DNA of 64,000 nucleotides, taken from positions 642,479-706,478 of the forward strand of contig NZ_FQVC01000001.1 in assembly GCF_900128975.1 (NCBI RefSeq). The letters are read 5' to 3'. The position numbers were made by a program, and so were the translations under genes. Source of the DNA: Devosia limi DSM 17137. GTDB lineage: Bacteria > Pseudomonadota > Alphaproteobacteria > Rhizobiales > Devosiaceae. Below the pieces are notes generated by a model. The model saw nothing but the letters and a program-made list of their open reading frames with translations. It searched no databases and was not told the origin of the DNA. Below, in pieces: positions 1 to 8,411 of the stretch (the first letter of the stretch is position 1; every line of letters starts with the position of its first letter).

Positions 1-18
1 AAACTCTCTCTCTGTGGC

Positions 19-49
19 TTGACACTAAGTACAGTAGGTGAACTATTCA
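19..49 (+). promoter_or_regulatory. possible sigma70-type promoter for the first transporter operon
   Basis: A perfect TTGACA box lies at 19-24. A weak -10-like TATTCA follows at 44-49, with a 19-base spacer that is longer than ideal. It sits about 70 bases before the start codon of the binding-protein gene at 121. Only the -35 box is convincing. Confidence 0.35.
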
Positions 50-120
50 AGCGTCTTGAGTTCAATTTGTGATGTAACTCAGCGCTCAAATTGGCTCCTT
101 ATGTACGTGGAGGGAACGAA

Positions 121-1659
121 ATGAATCTAAAGCTGAAGAATCGTGGCTGGCTGGTTGGCGGAGCGCTGCTCGCCTCGTTGCTGGCATCGACCGCCGTTAT
201 GGCCGACACGCTGACCGTAATGCAGATCGAAGGCCCGCGCTCCATGGATCCAGGTGATCAGAGCGCCACTTATACCAACGCCTTGCTGGGGCCGATGTAT
301 CAGGGCCTGTTGATCCGCGGTTCCGATCTGAAGTTGCAGCCGGCGCTGGCCACCGAGTGGTCGGTGGACGAGAGCGGCCTGGAGTGGACCTTCAAGCTGC
401 GCGAAGGCGTGGTGTTCCATGATGGCACTCCGTTCAACGCTGACGCCGTGGTCTACAATTTCGAGCGTCACCTCAATACCGAGCGCGGCCTCGCCGCCAG
501 CGGCCGTATCCGGACCTTCCTGTCCAAGATCGAAAAGCTGGACGATTTCACCGTCAAATTCACGTTGAAGTCGCCCTATCCGGCATTCCTGGCCATCCTG
601 ACTTCCAATAGCGGTCAGCAGGTCAGCCCAACGGCCGACGCTGCCGGCAATCTGGGCGCCGCTGCCGTCGGCACCGGTCCCTATCGCATGGCCGAGTACA
701 ATTCGGGCGAATATGTCCTGCAGGAAAAGTTCGCCGACTACTGGGGCGACAAGGCCGCCGGCGAAGACGAGATCAAGTGGACCTGGTCGGCCGAAACTTC
801 GGTGCTGAACATGGCGCTGCAGACTGGCGATGCTGACATCATCAACCCGGTTCCCCCGGTATTCGCCGCCCAGATCGAAGCCAACCCCGACCTCAAGCTC
901 TCGGTTTCCGATGGCTCGGCCGTGTTCTGGGTTTCGCTCAATACCGAGAACGATGCGCTGTCCGACGTCCGCGTCCGCCAGGCCCTGAACTTCGCCACCG
1001 ACAAGGTTGGCCTGGTGCAGGCGATCATGAGCGGCTACGGCTCGCCGGCCAATTCGCCGCTGCCAAGCGTCGCGCCGGGCTTCGATCCCTCGCTCAATCC
1101 CTATCCGCTCGATCTGGAAAAGGCCAAGGCACTGCTCGCCGAAGCAGGTTATGCCGACGGCTTCACCATGTCGGTGGTGGTGCAGGAGCCAGAAGCGCGG
1201 ATCGGCGAAGTTCTGCAGGCCATGTGGCAGCAGATCGGCGTCACCCTTGATGTCCGTCGCATGGAAAGCGGCGTCTGGTCCGATGCCGCCTTTGGCGATC
1301 AGGCCAAGAAATCAGCTGAAGGCACCGATTCGGTGATGGCTTCGTGGTCCAGCGGCGTCAATGGCGCCGACCTGCAGCTGCGTCCGCTTTATCACTCGAG
1401 CAGCTTCTCGCCCGGTAGCGCCAATCTCGGCTTCTACAAGAGCGAGGAACTCGACGCCCTCCTCGACAAGGCCGCTGCCACCATCGACGAAGACGCGCGG
1501 AACGCCATCTATGTCGACGCTCAGAAGCTGATCACTGAAGATGCTCCGCACGTGCTGCTCTACGTGACCAAGGACCTCGTGGCGACTCGCGCCAATGTTG
1601 AAGGTGTGTGGACCATTCCGGGCGGCCAGATCCGCGTTGAAACGGCCACCAAGAACTAA
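121..1659 (+). CDS. ABC transporter substrate-binding protein, family 5 (DppA/OppA type)
   Basis: Predicted periplasmic binding protein of a peptide/opine/nickel-type ABC importer, 512 aa, the usual size for SBP family 5. The N-terminus has a basic n-region, a hydrophobic core and an Ala-rich cleavage region (about residues 10-29). Family features follow: an early ...SMDPGDQ... segment, a LATEW-like motif, and FHDGTPFNADAV around residue 100. I chose ATG at 121 because AGGGA precedes it at good spacing; the open frame continues upstream to a TTG at 91 without a better site. It heads an operon with two permeases, a ROK kinase, CutC and an M20 hydrolase. The ligand cannot be read from sequence; the enzymes downstream suggest an amide-linked or amino-sugar compound. 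Confidence 0.9.
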   Translation: MNLKLKNRGWLVGGALLASLLASTAVMADTLTVMQIEGPRSMDPGDQSATYTNALLGPMYQGLLIRGSDLKLQPALATEWSVDESGLEWTFKLREGVVFHDGTPFNADAVVYNFERHLNTERGLAASGRIRTFLSKIEKLDDFTVKFTLKSPYPAFLAILTSNSGQQVSPTADAAGNLGAAAVGTGPYRMAEYNSGEYVLQEKFADYWGDKAAGEDEIKWTWSAETSVLNMALQTGDADIINPVPPVFAAQIEANPDLKLSVSDGSAVFWVSLNTENDALSDVRVRQALNFATDKVGLVQAIMSGYGSPANSPLPSVAPGFDPSLNPYPLDLEKAKALLAEAGYADGFTMSVVVQEPEARIGEVLQAMWQQIGVTLDVRRMESGVWSDAAFGDQAKKSAEGTDSVMASWSSGVNGADLQLRPLYHSSSFSPGSANLGFYKSEELDALLDKAAATIDEDARNAIYVDAQKLITEDAPHVLLYVTKDLVATRANVEGVWTIPGGQIRVETATKN

Positions 1660-1678
1660 GCGCAACGACAAACGATCA

Positions 1679-1712
1679 AACCCGGGCCGGCTTTGCCGTG
1701 CCCGGGATTTTT
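1679..1712 (+). terminator. intercistronic GC hairpin with T-run after the binding-protein gene
   Basis: CCCGGGC at 1681-1687 pairs with GCCCGGG at 1700-1706, with further GGC/GCC pairing inside, and ATTTTTG follows. It lies between the binding-protein gene and the first permease. It may act as a partial terminator or mRNA-stability element that raises binding-protein output over permeases, a common arrangement in ABC operons. Confidence 0.6.
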
Positions 1713-1726
1713 GAAGGGGCAGGGTC

Positions 1727-2647
1727 ATGAAGGCCTATATTTTTCGCAAGCTCATCGCACTGCCGCTGATCCTGGTGGGCGTCTCCATCCTGGTGTTCAT
1801 CGCGCTGCGCGCGCTGCCGGGAGAGCCGGCGCGCATCATGGCTGGGCCCGAAGCGACCCAGGAAGCGGTTGACCTGGTAACGATCCGGCTGGGCCTCGAT
1901 CGCTCGCTCCTCGAGCAATATCTGACCTTTGCCGGCAACGCGATCCGCGGTGATTTCGGCGATTCCCTCCGCTCACGCCTCCCGGTGATCCAGGAGATTG
2001 CCGAGCGCGTGCCCTATACGCTCACCCTGGCGCTGACTGCCTATCTGCTGGCCATCAGTATTGGTGTGCCCGCCGGCATGATTGGCGCCATCTATCACAA
2101 TCGCTGGCCCGACTATGTGGTCATGATCATAGCCATCATGGGCGCCTCCTTCGCCAATTTCTGGCTGGCGCTGATGGCCATGAATTTCTTCTCGGTGCAA
2201 TTGGGCTGGCTGCCCTTGCTCGGCGCCAATAGCTGGCAAAGCTACATCCTGCCCTCCATCACCCTTGCCGTTCTACCCACCGCCGTTATCGCCCGCATGA
2301 CGCGCTCCTCGATGATCGAAGTGCTGGGGCAGGACTATGTCCGTACCGCCCGCGCCAAGGGCTTGCAGGTCCGCTCGATCTATTGGAGCCACGCGCTACG
2401 CAATGCCGTGATCCCCATCGTCACCATTGTCGGCCTCAATTTCGGCAGCCTCATCGGTGGTGCCGTGGTCACCGAAACCGTGTTCAACTGGCCCGGCATT
2501 GGCCGCCTGATGGTGGATTCCGTGCGCTTCCGCGACTATCCGGTGATCCAGGGCGTCACGCTGGTCGCCGTGTTCGGCGTGGTGCTGATGAACTTCCTCG
2601 CGGAAATGCTCATTGCCTTCCTCAACCCCAGAATCAGGTTCGACTAA
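1727..2647 (+). CDS. ABC transporter permease, DppB type
   Basis: Inner-membrane permease of 306 aa, the usual size for DppB/OppB/NikB. It has an N-terminal helix (MKAYIFRKLIALPLILVGVS), several later helices, and the permease EAA-type cytoplasmic loop (DYVRTARAKGL, about residues 204-214), which contacts the ATPase. The C-terminal NPRIRFD ending is typical. AAGGGGC precedes the ATG. The stop codon overlaps the next permease start (TAATG). It forms a heterodimer with the product at 2647-3516. Confidence 0.92.
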   Translation: MKAYIFRKLIALPLILVGVSILVFIALRALPGEPARIMAGPEATQEAVDLVTIRLGLDRSLLEQYLTFAGNAIRGDFGDSLRSRLPVIQEIAERVPYTLTLALTAYLLAISIGVPAGMIGAIYHNRWPDYVVMIIAIMGASFANFWLALMAMNFFSVQLGWLPLLGANSWQSYILPSITLAVLPTAVIARMTRSSMIEVLGQDYVRTARAKGLQVRSIYWSHALRNAVIPIVTIVGLNFGSLIGGAVVTETVFNWPGIGRLMVDSVRFRDYPVIQGVTLVAVFGVVLMNFLAEMLIAFLNPRIRFD

Positions 2648-3516
2648 TGACGCTCGCTCCTTCCACCGTCGCCCCGCGCAAGCGCAGCGCCATGCGAGCC
2701 GCCCTGAGCTGGTGCGGCAGCCACGTCAATATCGTCATCGGCGGCGGGCTGATCGGCCTGATCGTCTTTGCCGCGATCTTTGCGCCGCTCATCACCTCGG
2801 CTGATCCCTATGCCCAGAACCTGATGGCGACCCTGCTGCCGCCATCCTGGGAGCATCCCTTTGGCACCGACGATAATGGTCGCGATATCTTTGCCCGCGT
2901 CATCTATGGCGCCCGCATCTCGCTGCTTGAAGTGGTGCTCAGCGTCGGTCTGGCGCTGATCGTCGGTACCCCGCTTGGCATCATTGCGGGCATGGCCGGT
3001 GGCGTCGTCGATACCGTCATCATGTGGGTGATGGACGTGCTGTTTGCCTTCCCCGGCATTGTGCTCGCCATTCTTATCGTTTCGGTACTCGGCCCCAACC
3101 TCATTAACCTGCTGATAGCCATCGCTATCTTCGCTGTGCCGGTTTATGCTCGCCTCAGCCGTAACCTGACGCTGGGTCTCAAGCGCATGGAATTCATCGA
3201 GGCTGCCAATGCCCTGGGTATTTCGCGGCCACGTATCCTGACCCACTACATCCTGCGCAATTCGGTCGGCCCGCTGATCGTGCAGTCGACCTTGACGGCC
3301 GGTACCGTGATCCTCTCGGCTGCCAGCCTGTCCTTCCTTGGCCTCGGTGCTCAGCCGCCCATCCCCGAATGGGGCGCGATGATGAGCGTCGGCCGCAATT
3401 ATCTGGGCGTCAATATCTGGATGTCGCTGTTCCCCGGTCTGGCCATCATGGTCATGGTGCTTGGCTTCAACGTGCTGGGCGATGGTCTGCGTGACCTGCT
3501 GGATCCGCGTAAATGA
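2647..3516 (+). CDS. ABC transporter permease, DppC type
   Basis: Second permease of the importer, 289 aa. The N-terminal cytoplasmic segment is followed by a helix ending near ADPYAQNLMATLLPPSWEHPFGTD; the HPFGTD.GRDIF pattern is diagnostic of DppC/OppC/NikC. The EAA loop is FIEAANALGISRPRILTHY. It ends with the family's GDGLRDLLDPRK. The ATG at 2647 overlaps the previous stop by one base; the open frame runs further upstream but overlaps dppB in another frame. No ATP-binding subunit follows, so the ATPase must lie outside the window or be shared. Confidence 0.92.
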   Translation: MTLAPSTVAPRKRSAMRAALSWCGSHVNIVIGGGLIGLIVFAAIFAPLITSADPYAQNLMATLLPPSWEHPFGTDDNGRDIFARVIYGARISLLEVVLSVGLALIVGTPLGIIAGMAGGVVDTVIMWVMDVLFAFPGIVLAILIVSVLGPNLINLLIAIAIFAVPVYARLSRNLTLGLKRMEFIEAANALGISRPRILTHYILRNSVGPLIVQSTLTAGTVILSAASLSFLGLGAQPPIPEWGAMMSVGRNYLGVNIWMSLFPGLAIMVMVLGFNVLGDGLRDLLDPRK

Positions 3517-4484
3517 GTATTGCCCATTTCGGCACAGCCACCTCGCAACTGCCTTCACCCACAGCCTATTGCGTGGATATGGGCGGCTCCTTCATCAAGT
3601 TCGGTGTCGCTTTCGGCCCCGGCAATGTGGACCTGCGCGAAAAGGTCCCCACCCCCATCGATTCCTGGTCCGATCTGATTGCCGCCATGTCGGCCCTGAT
3701 CAAGCGCTGGGGCAGCAGCCAGGATGCTGGTCTGCCGCTGGCGATCTCGACCACCGGCCTGTTCAACGTCCGCACCGGCTCGGTCACTGCCGCCAATATT
3801 CCGTGCCTGTCCGGTCATGATGTCGTCACCGAACTCTCGGCCTATCTCGACCGGCCGGTGCTGATCGCCAATGATGCCGATTGCTTTGCCCTTGCCGAAG
3901 CCAATGTCGGCCTCGGCCGAGGGCATGACGTGGTGTTCTGTGCCATCATGGGCACTGGCATTGGTGGCGGTCTCGTCGCCAATGGCCGTCTGGTGCGTGG
4001 CGCCGCCGGCGTCACCGGCGAATGGGGCCACGGCCCCATTGTGCGCACCGAAGTCACGCTTCCCGGCCTGGCCGATCCGATCAGCGTGCCGCGCTTCCCC
4101 TGCGGCTGCGGGCAGGTCGGCTGCACCGATACCATTGGCGGCGCCCGTGGTATCGAACGGCTGCATCACCATCTGCATGGCGTCCGCGCCACCAGCCATG
4201 AAATCCTCGATGCCTGGGAGACGGGCGAGGCCGCTGCCGCGCGCACTGTCGCCGTTTTCCTGGAACTGCTGAGCGAGCCGCTGGCCTTTGCCGTCAACAT
4301 CACCGGCGCCTCCATCGTGCCGGTCGGCGGGGGCCTTGCCAGCCGCACCGCGCTCATCGCCGCGCTCGACCTGCATGTGCGTGAGCACACGCTGATCCGC
4401 TTTACCGAGCCGCTGGTGGTCCCCGGTACGCAGGTTGCCAATGGCGGTTTGGTCGGCATGTCGGTGCTGGTGGCACAGAAATGA
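3513..4484 (+). CDS. ROK-family sugar kinase
   Basis: Predicted cytoplasmic kinase of 323 aa. ROK hallmarks are present: phosphate-1 motif DMGGS near residue 22, catalytic Asp in ANDAD (about D121), GTGIGGG near 147-153, GEWGH near 169-173, and the ROK zinc cluster CGCGQVGC (Cys 197, 199, 204). Relatives phosphorylate glucose, N-acetylglucosamine, N-acetylmannosamine or fructose; specificity cannot be assigned. The start overlaps the permease stop by four bases (ATGA), and the 3' end overlaps cutC the same way, so it is translationally coupled to both. This placement suggests that the imported compound contains or yields a hexose or amino sugar. Confidence 0.88.
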   Translation: MSIAHFGTATSQLPSPTAYCVDMGGSFIKFGVAFGPGNVDLREKVPTPIDSWSDLIAAMSALIKRWGSSQDAGLPLAISTTGLFNVRTGSVTAANIPCLSGHDVVTELSAYLDRPVLIANDADCFALAEANVGLGRGHDVVFCAIMGTGIGGGLVANGRLVRGAAGVTGEWGHGPIVRTEVTLPGLADPISVPRFPCGCGQVGCTDTIGGARGIERLHHHLHGVRATSHEILDAWETGEAAAARTVAVFLELLSEPLAFAVNITGASIVPVGGGLASRTALIAALDLHVREHTLIRFTEPLVVPGTQVANGGLVGMSVLVAQK

Positions 4485-5200
4485 CCATCCTGCTTGAAGT
4501 CTGCGTCGATAGCCCTCGCGGGCTGCAGGCCGCCATTGCCGGTGGCGCCCATCGCATCGAACTGTGTTCGGCGCTCGGTCTTGGCGGGCTGTCACCATCC
4601 CCCGGTCTGGTCGCCGCCGCAGCGTCCAGCCCGATCCCGGTCTATGCCATGGTGCGGCCGCGTCCTGGCGATTTCGTCTTCGACGCCACCGATCTCGCTG
4701 CCATGCACGTCGAGATTGCCGGCATCCGTGCCGCTGGACTTGCTGGTGTCGTGCTTGGCGTCAACCGCCCGGATCGCACCCTCGACATAGATATGCTCGC
4801 CGAACTGGTCGACGCCGCCGGTGACCTCGGCACCACGCTGCACCGCGCCATCGATCTGGTTCCCGATTTCCCCGCCGCCCTCGAATCCGCGGTCGATCTG
4901 GGCTTCGACCAGATTCTGACCTCTGGTGGCCGGCTTACCGGCATCGAGGGGGCCGATATCCTCGCCGCGCTCGTTGCGCAGGCCGGAGACCGCATCGCCA
5001 TCATGGCCGGCTCCGGCGTCAAGCCAGCCAATGTCGCAGAACTCATCGCCCGCACCGGCGTTCGCCAGGTCCACGCCTCCTGCCGCTCGCCGGTTGCCGT
5101 CGACCAGCCTCTCGAAGTCGCGCTGGGCTTCCGCACCGAGTTCGAAGCCGACACCAGCGCCGCCATCGTCGCCGAGATGCTGGCTGCCATCCATTCGTGA
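4481..5200 (+). CDS. cutC: CutC family protein
   Basis: 239-aa TIM-barrel protein of the CutC family. The N-terminal LLEVCVDSPRGLQAAIAGGAHRIELC and GGLSPSPGL stretch (residues 3-45) and the MVRPRPGDFVF segment are characteristic. CutC was named for copper homeostasis in E. coli, but that role is disputed and the biochemical function is not settled. Here it is locked by a four-base overlap into a transporter/kinase/hydrolase operon, which argues for a metabolic role on the imported compound rather than copper handling. The start ATG overlaps the ROK kinase stop. Confidence 0.88.
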   Translation: MTILLEVCVDSPRGLQAAIAGGAHRIELCSALGLGGLSPSPGLVAAAASSPIPVYAMVRPRPGDFVFDATDLAAMHVEIAGIRAAGLAGVVLGVNRPDRTLDIDMLAELVDAAGDLGTTLHRAIDLVPDFPAALESAVDLGFDQILTSGGRLTGIEGADILAALVAQAGDRIAIMAGSGVKPANVAELIARTGVRQVHASCRSPVAVDQPLEVALGFRTEFEADTSAAIVAEMLAAIHS

Positions 5201-5221
5201 ACTGACCAATCGAGTATCAAT

Positions 5222-6646
5222 ATGAAGAATGCCCGCGACATCTGGGATCATGTCGAATCCAAGCAACAGGCGTTTATCGCCCTTGCCGATACCGTCTGGG
5301 GCACGCCCGAAACCTGCTACATGGAAGCGCGATCCGCCGCCGCCCATGAAGCCGCATTGCGCGAGCAGGGCTTTACCGTCACCACCAATGTCGCTGGGAT
5401 GCCCACCGCCGTCATCGGCGAAGCGGGGCAGGGCGGTCCCGTCATCGCCATCCTCGGCGAGTTCGACGCGCTGCCCGGCCTCAGCCAGGAAGCCGGCGTT
5501 GCCACCCATACCCCGATCCAGACCGGCGCCAATGGTCATGGCTGCGGTCATAACCTTCTCGGCTCTGGCAGCATGCTGGCAGCAACTGCCATCAAAGACT
5601 GGCTTGCTGCCAGCAAGCTTGCTGGTCGCGTGCGCTATTATGGCTGCCCCGCCGAAGAGGGCGGTGGCGCCAAGGCCTTCATGGTCAAGGCCGGTCTGTT
5701 CGATGATGTCGATATCGCCATCTCCTGGCATCCCGGCATTTTTGCCAATGTCACGCGCCGGAGCTCGCTCGCCAATACCCGCGTCGATTTCACCTTCACC
5801 GGCCAGGCTGCCCACGCCGCCAGCGCCCCTCATCTGGGCCGCAGCGCGCTCGATGCGGTCGAGCTGACCAGCGTCGGCTGCAATTACCTGCGTGAGCACA
5901 TCCCCGCCGATTCCCGCCTGCACTATGCCTATCTCGACGCCGGCGGCATTGCCCCCAATGTCGTCCAGGCCAGTGCCAAGGTCCGCTATTCGGTGCGTTC
6001 CAGGACCGTCGATGAAATGATCGACCTGGTGCAACGCGTCACCAAGGTTGCAGAAGGCGCCGCAATGATGACCGGCACTTCGGTCCAGACCGAGATCATC
6101 AGCTCGGTCGCCAACATGATCCCCAATCTGCCGCTCGAAAACGCCATGCAGGACGCGCTTGAAGAGCTCGGTGCGCCCCTGTTCAGCGCTGCCGACGAGG
6201 CCTTTGCCCGCCAGATTCAGCAGAGCCTGACCGATCAGCACATCGCCTTCGATTACACGCGCCACGGCATGGCGCCTGAAACCGGGCGCGCGCTTGGTGA
6301 CTTCCTCATCCCGCGCGAGATCGAAGCCCCGCGGGCCGGCGTGGCCTCGACCGACGTTGCCGATGTCACCTGGGTCGTCCCGACCGTGCAGCTCGATGGC
6401 GCCAACTTCGCCATCGGCACGCCGTTCCATTCCTGGCAGCTCGTTGCCCAGGGCAAGAGCGAAGCGGCGCACAAGGGCATGGTCCATGCCGCCAAGGTCA
6501 TGGCCGCCACCGCCCAGCGCCTTTTCATCGATCAGGAGCTTCGCGCCGAAGCCAAGGCCGCGCTCGAAGCAATTGCCGGCCGCTCGCGCTATCGCTCGGC
6601 CCTGCCGGACGGCGCCTTGCCGCCCATCGCTGCGATGTCGCAATAG
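5222..6646 (+). CDS. M20 family metallo-amidohydrolase, AbgB-like
   Basis: 474-aa cytoplasmic amidohydrolase of the M20D group, closest in layout to AbgB (p-aminobenzoyl-glutamate hydrolase subunit B). Metal-site motifs: GEFDALPG near residues 79-86, GHGCGHN at 105-111 (H106, C108, H110), and the PAEEGGG pair of glutamates near 145. The C-terminal part has SVASTDVADVTW-like and FHSWQ motifs typical of AbgB. It lies 21 bases after cutC and closes the operon. It probably cleaves an amide bond of the imported substrate. Relatives with HAQ-type specificity act on N-acyl amino acids, so the exact substrate is open. Confidence 0.85.
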   Translation: MKNARDIWDHVESKQQAFIALADTVWGTPETCYMEARSAAAHEAALREQGFTVTTNVAGMPTAVIGEAGQGGPVIAILGEFDALPGLSQEAGVATHTPIQTGANGHGCGHNLLGSGSMLAATAIKDWLAASKLAGRVRYYGCPAEEGGGAKAFMVKAGLFDDVDIAISWHPGIFANVTRRSSLANTRVDFTFTGQAAHAASAPHLGRSALDAVELTSVGCNYLREHIPADSRLHYAYLDAGGIAPNVVQASAKVRYSVRSRTVDEMIDLVQRVTKVAEGAAMMTGTSVQTEIISSVANMIPNLPLENAMQDALEELGAPLFSAADEAFARQIQQSLTDQHIAFDYTRHGMAPETGRALGDFLIPREIEAPRAGVASTDVADVTWVVPTVQLDGANFAIGTPFHSWQLVAQGKSEAAHKGMVHAAKVMAATAQRLFIDQELRAEAKAALEAIAGRSRYRSALPDGALPPIAAMSQ

Positions 6647-6666
6647 GCCCGGCAGCGGGCAGTAAA

Positions 6667-6695
6667 ATGCCCGGCCGGTTGTACCAGCCGGGCAT
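6667..6695 (-). terminator. hairpin terminator between the hydrolase and pseudoazurin genes
   Basis: ATGCCCGGC at 6667-6675 pairs perfectly with GCCGGGCAT at 6687-6695. Read on the minus strand the stem is followed by TTTTA, so it suits the pseudoazurin gene best. It may also stop plus-strand transcripts from the operon. Confidence 0.7.
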
Positions 6696-6713
6696 CTGTC
6701 ATTTGCGAGAAGT

Positions 6714-7157
6714 CTACTGGAGCTGGGTATACAGCTCTTCAAAGCGAGCGGCGGCCTTGGGCGGCACCTTGACGGCTTTGAGGGCTTCCAGGTTGCTGGA
6801 GTCGCCGCCGACCTGGATCAGGCCAACCATGCCCATCGGCAGGTGGGGCAGGCACTTGTAGCCATAAACGCCGGCCACATCGAAGGTGTAGCTGAATTCT
6901 TCGTTGATCTTACCCTTGAAGGTCGCGTCGGCCGAGGGGGTCATGCCCTTGATGGTTTCGGCATTGTGGCTCTTGTCGGTGGGCACGAAGGTGACGGTGT
7001 CACCAACTTCGATCGACAGGAACGCTGGTTCGAACACCATGGTGCTGCCGTCAGTGCCCTTGTTGAGCATCATGACCTGGTGATCGGCTGCCATTGCGGC
7101 GATCGACGACGTCAGGGTTACGGCTGCAGCGAGAAAAACGGCTTGAAGAGTACGAAT
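6714..7157 (-). CDS. pseudoazurin (type I blue copper protein)
   Basis: Periplasmic one-electron carrier. The predicted 147-aa precursor has a signal peptide of about 24 residues and an A-M-A-A cleavage site. Type I copper ligands are His64, Cys102, His105 and Met110, in SHNAET and KCLPHLPMGM; their spacing (38, 3, 5) matches pseudoazurin His40/Cys78/His81/Met86. No ATG, GTG or TTG fits the signal peptide well. The frame starts best at ATT (7157), preceded by AGAGG with a 7-base gap. A TTG at 7190 would give an 11-residue longer n-region but has no clear ribosome site. It is divergent from the PQQ dehydrogenase locus and may accept electrons from its cytochrome c. Confidence 0.9.
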   Translation of the reverse strand: MRTLQAVFLAAAVTLTSSIAAMAADHQVMMLNKGTDGSTMVFEPAFLSIEVGDTVTFVPTDKSHNAETIKGMTPSADATFKGKINEEFSYTFDVAGVYGYKCLPHLPMGMVGLIQVGGDSSNLEALKAVKVPPKAAARFEELYTQLQ

Positions 7158-7374
7158 TTGGGGACCTCTGGGGTGAGATTGAATTGGCAAGGGCCAGCCA
7201 GCGGCTCGATTGACCCCGGCTTGCCCAACGTCCTGGCGATATAGGACATCGCAGCGCCACTGCCAATTTTCAAAAGGCCCGTGCCGGTTTGCGTTCAAGC
7301 CCCGAATGAGACATGAAGACCGCAACGGGCAGCGCCGCCCGCACCCCTCAAGCATCCTTCCTGGAACGCGCGCC

Positions 7375-8349
7375 ATGACGAAACCCGCTGTTTTTGTTGA
7401 GAATTTGACGTGCAGCTATGCCGGCAAGCGCGCGCTGGATGGTGTCAGCCTGACCATTCCCACCGGCGCAAGTTTCTCGCTGCTGGGACCGAATGGCGCA
7501 GGTAAAACCACCCTTATCAACATCCTGTGTACGCTGCAGGGAGCCGATAGCGGCATCGCCATGGTCGCCGGCGTCGATGTTGCGCGCCATCCTACTCAGG
7601 CGCGCAACAGCATTGGCGTGGTGTTTCAGGATTCCAGCCTTGATGACCGCCTGAGTGCCTGGGAGAACCTCGAGTTCCACGGGCTGGTCTATGGCATGCC
7701 CGCCCGGAAGCGCCGCCAGCGCATCGATGCGGTTCTTGACCTTGTCGAGCTCAGCGACTGGCGCGAGACGGTGGTCCGGAGTTTTTCCGGTGGCATGCGC
7801 CGCCGCCTCGAGATTGCCCGGGCCCTGCTGCATGAGCCGGCCTTGTTGTTTCTGGACGAGCCGACGGTTGGGCTGGACGCCCAGACCCGACAACGCATCT
7901 GGGCCTATCTCGATCAGTTGCGCAGGGAGCGCGACCTGACCGTCTTCACCACCACCCATTACATCGAAGAGGTCGAGGGCAGCGATCAGGTCTGCATTCT
8001 GGATGGCGGCAGGATCGTGGCCGAAGGCAGTCCGCAATCCCTCAAGGACGAGTATGCCCGCAGCTGGCTGCATGTCGTGCCGCTGGATGCTGCTGCGCGC
8101 GACACCATAGCCGCCGCGGTCCCCGATTGTCGTGAACTCAGCCATGGCCGCCTGGCCATCCCGCTTGCTGGTGCTGACAAGGTCGATGCCTTTCTTGGCC
8201 AGTTCGGTTCGCTGCTGGCCGAAACACGGTACGAGCCGCCTTCGCTCGAAAGCGTCTTCCTCTCGCTGACCGGCCGCGAATTGCGCGATCGCATGGCCGA
8301 TCGACATGCCATCGAGCAGGCCGCCGGCCGCCGGGCAGGGCGCCGATGA
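7375..8349 (+). CDS. ABC exporter ATP-binding protein, PQQ-dehydrogenase-associated type
   Basis: 324-aa ATPase of the DrrA/NatA class, with Walker A GPNGAGKTT near residue 40, signature FSGGMRRRLEIARAL near 140, and Walker B LLFLDEPTVGLD near 157. A C-terminal ~80-residue tail is typical of ABC-2 exporters. The open frame extends upstream, but ATG at 7375 gives the normal N-terminus. Together with the permease at 8412 it resembles the ABC pair that accompanies PQQ alcohol dehydrogenase clusters; what that pair moves is not known. Confidence 0.88.
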   Translation: MTKPAVFVENLTCSYAGKRALDGVSLTIPTGASFSLLGPNGAGKTTLINILCTLQGADSGIAMVAGVDVARHPTQARNSIGVVFQDSSLDDRLSAWENLEFHGLVYGMPARKRRQRIDAVLDLVELSDWRETVVRSFSGGMRRRLEIARALLHEPALLFLDEPTVGLDAQTRQRIWAYLDQLRRERDLTVFTTTHYIEEVEGSDQVCILDGGRIVAEGSPQSLKDEYARSWLHVVPLDAAARDTIAAAVPDCRELSHGRLAIPLAGADKVDAFLGQFGSLLAETRYEPPSLESVFLSLTGRELRDRMADRHAIEQAAGRRAGRR

Positions 8350-8411
8350 TGCAATTGCTTCCTGATGGGCGCCACGACATGGCGCTGACCAAAAATGGTG
8401 GGAGAAACCAA

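Noticed and set aside
1727..3516. Nickel-specific importer (Nik)
   Set aside because: The permeases fit Dpp/Opp/Nik equally, and no nickel enzyme is nearby; kept as peptide-type, ligand unknown.
4592..6742. 716-codon minus-strand frame
   Set aside because: Antisense to cutC and the M20 hydrolase, both of which carry diagnostic motifs; the antisense product is Gly/Asp/Arg-rich without domains.
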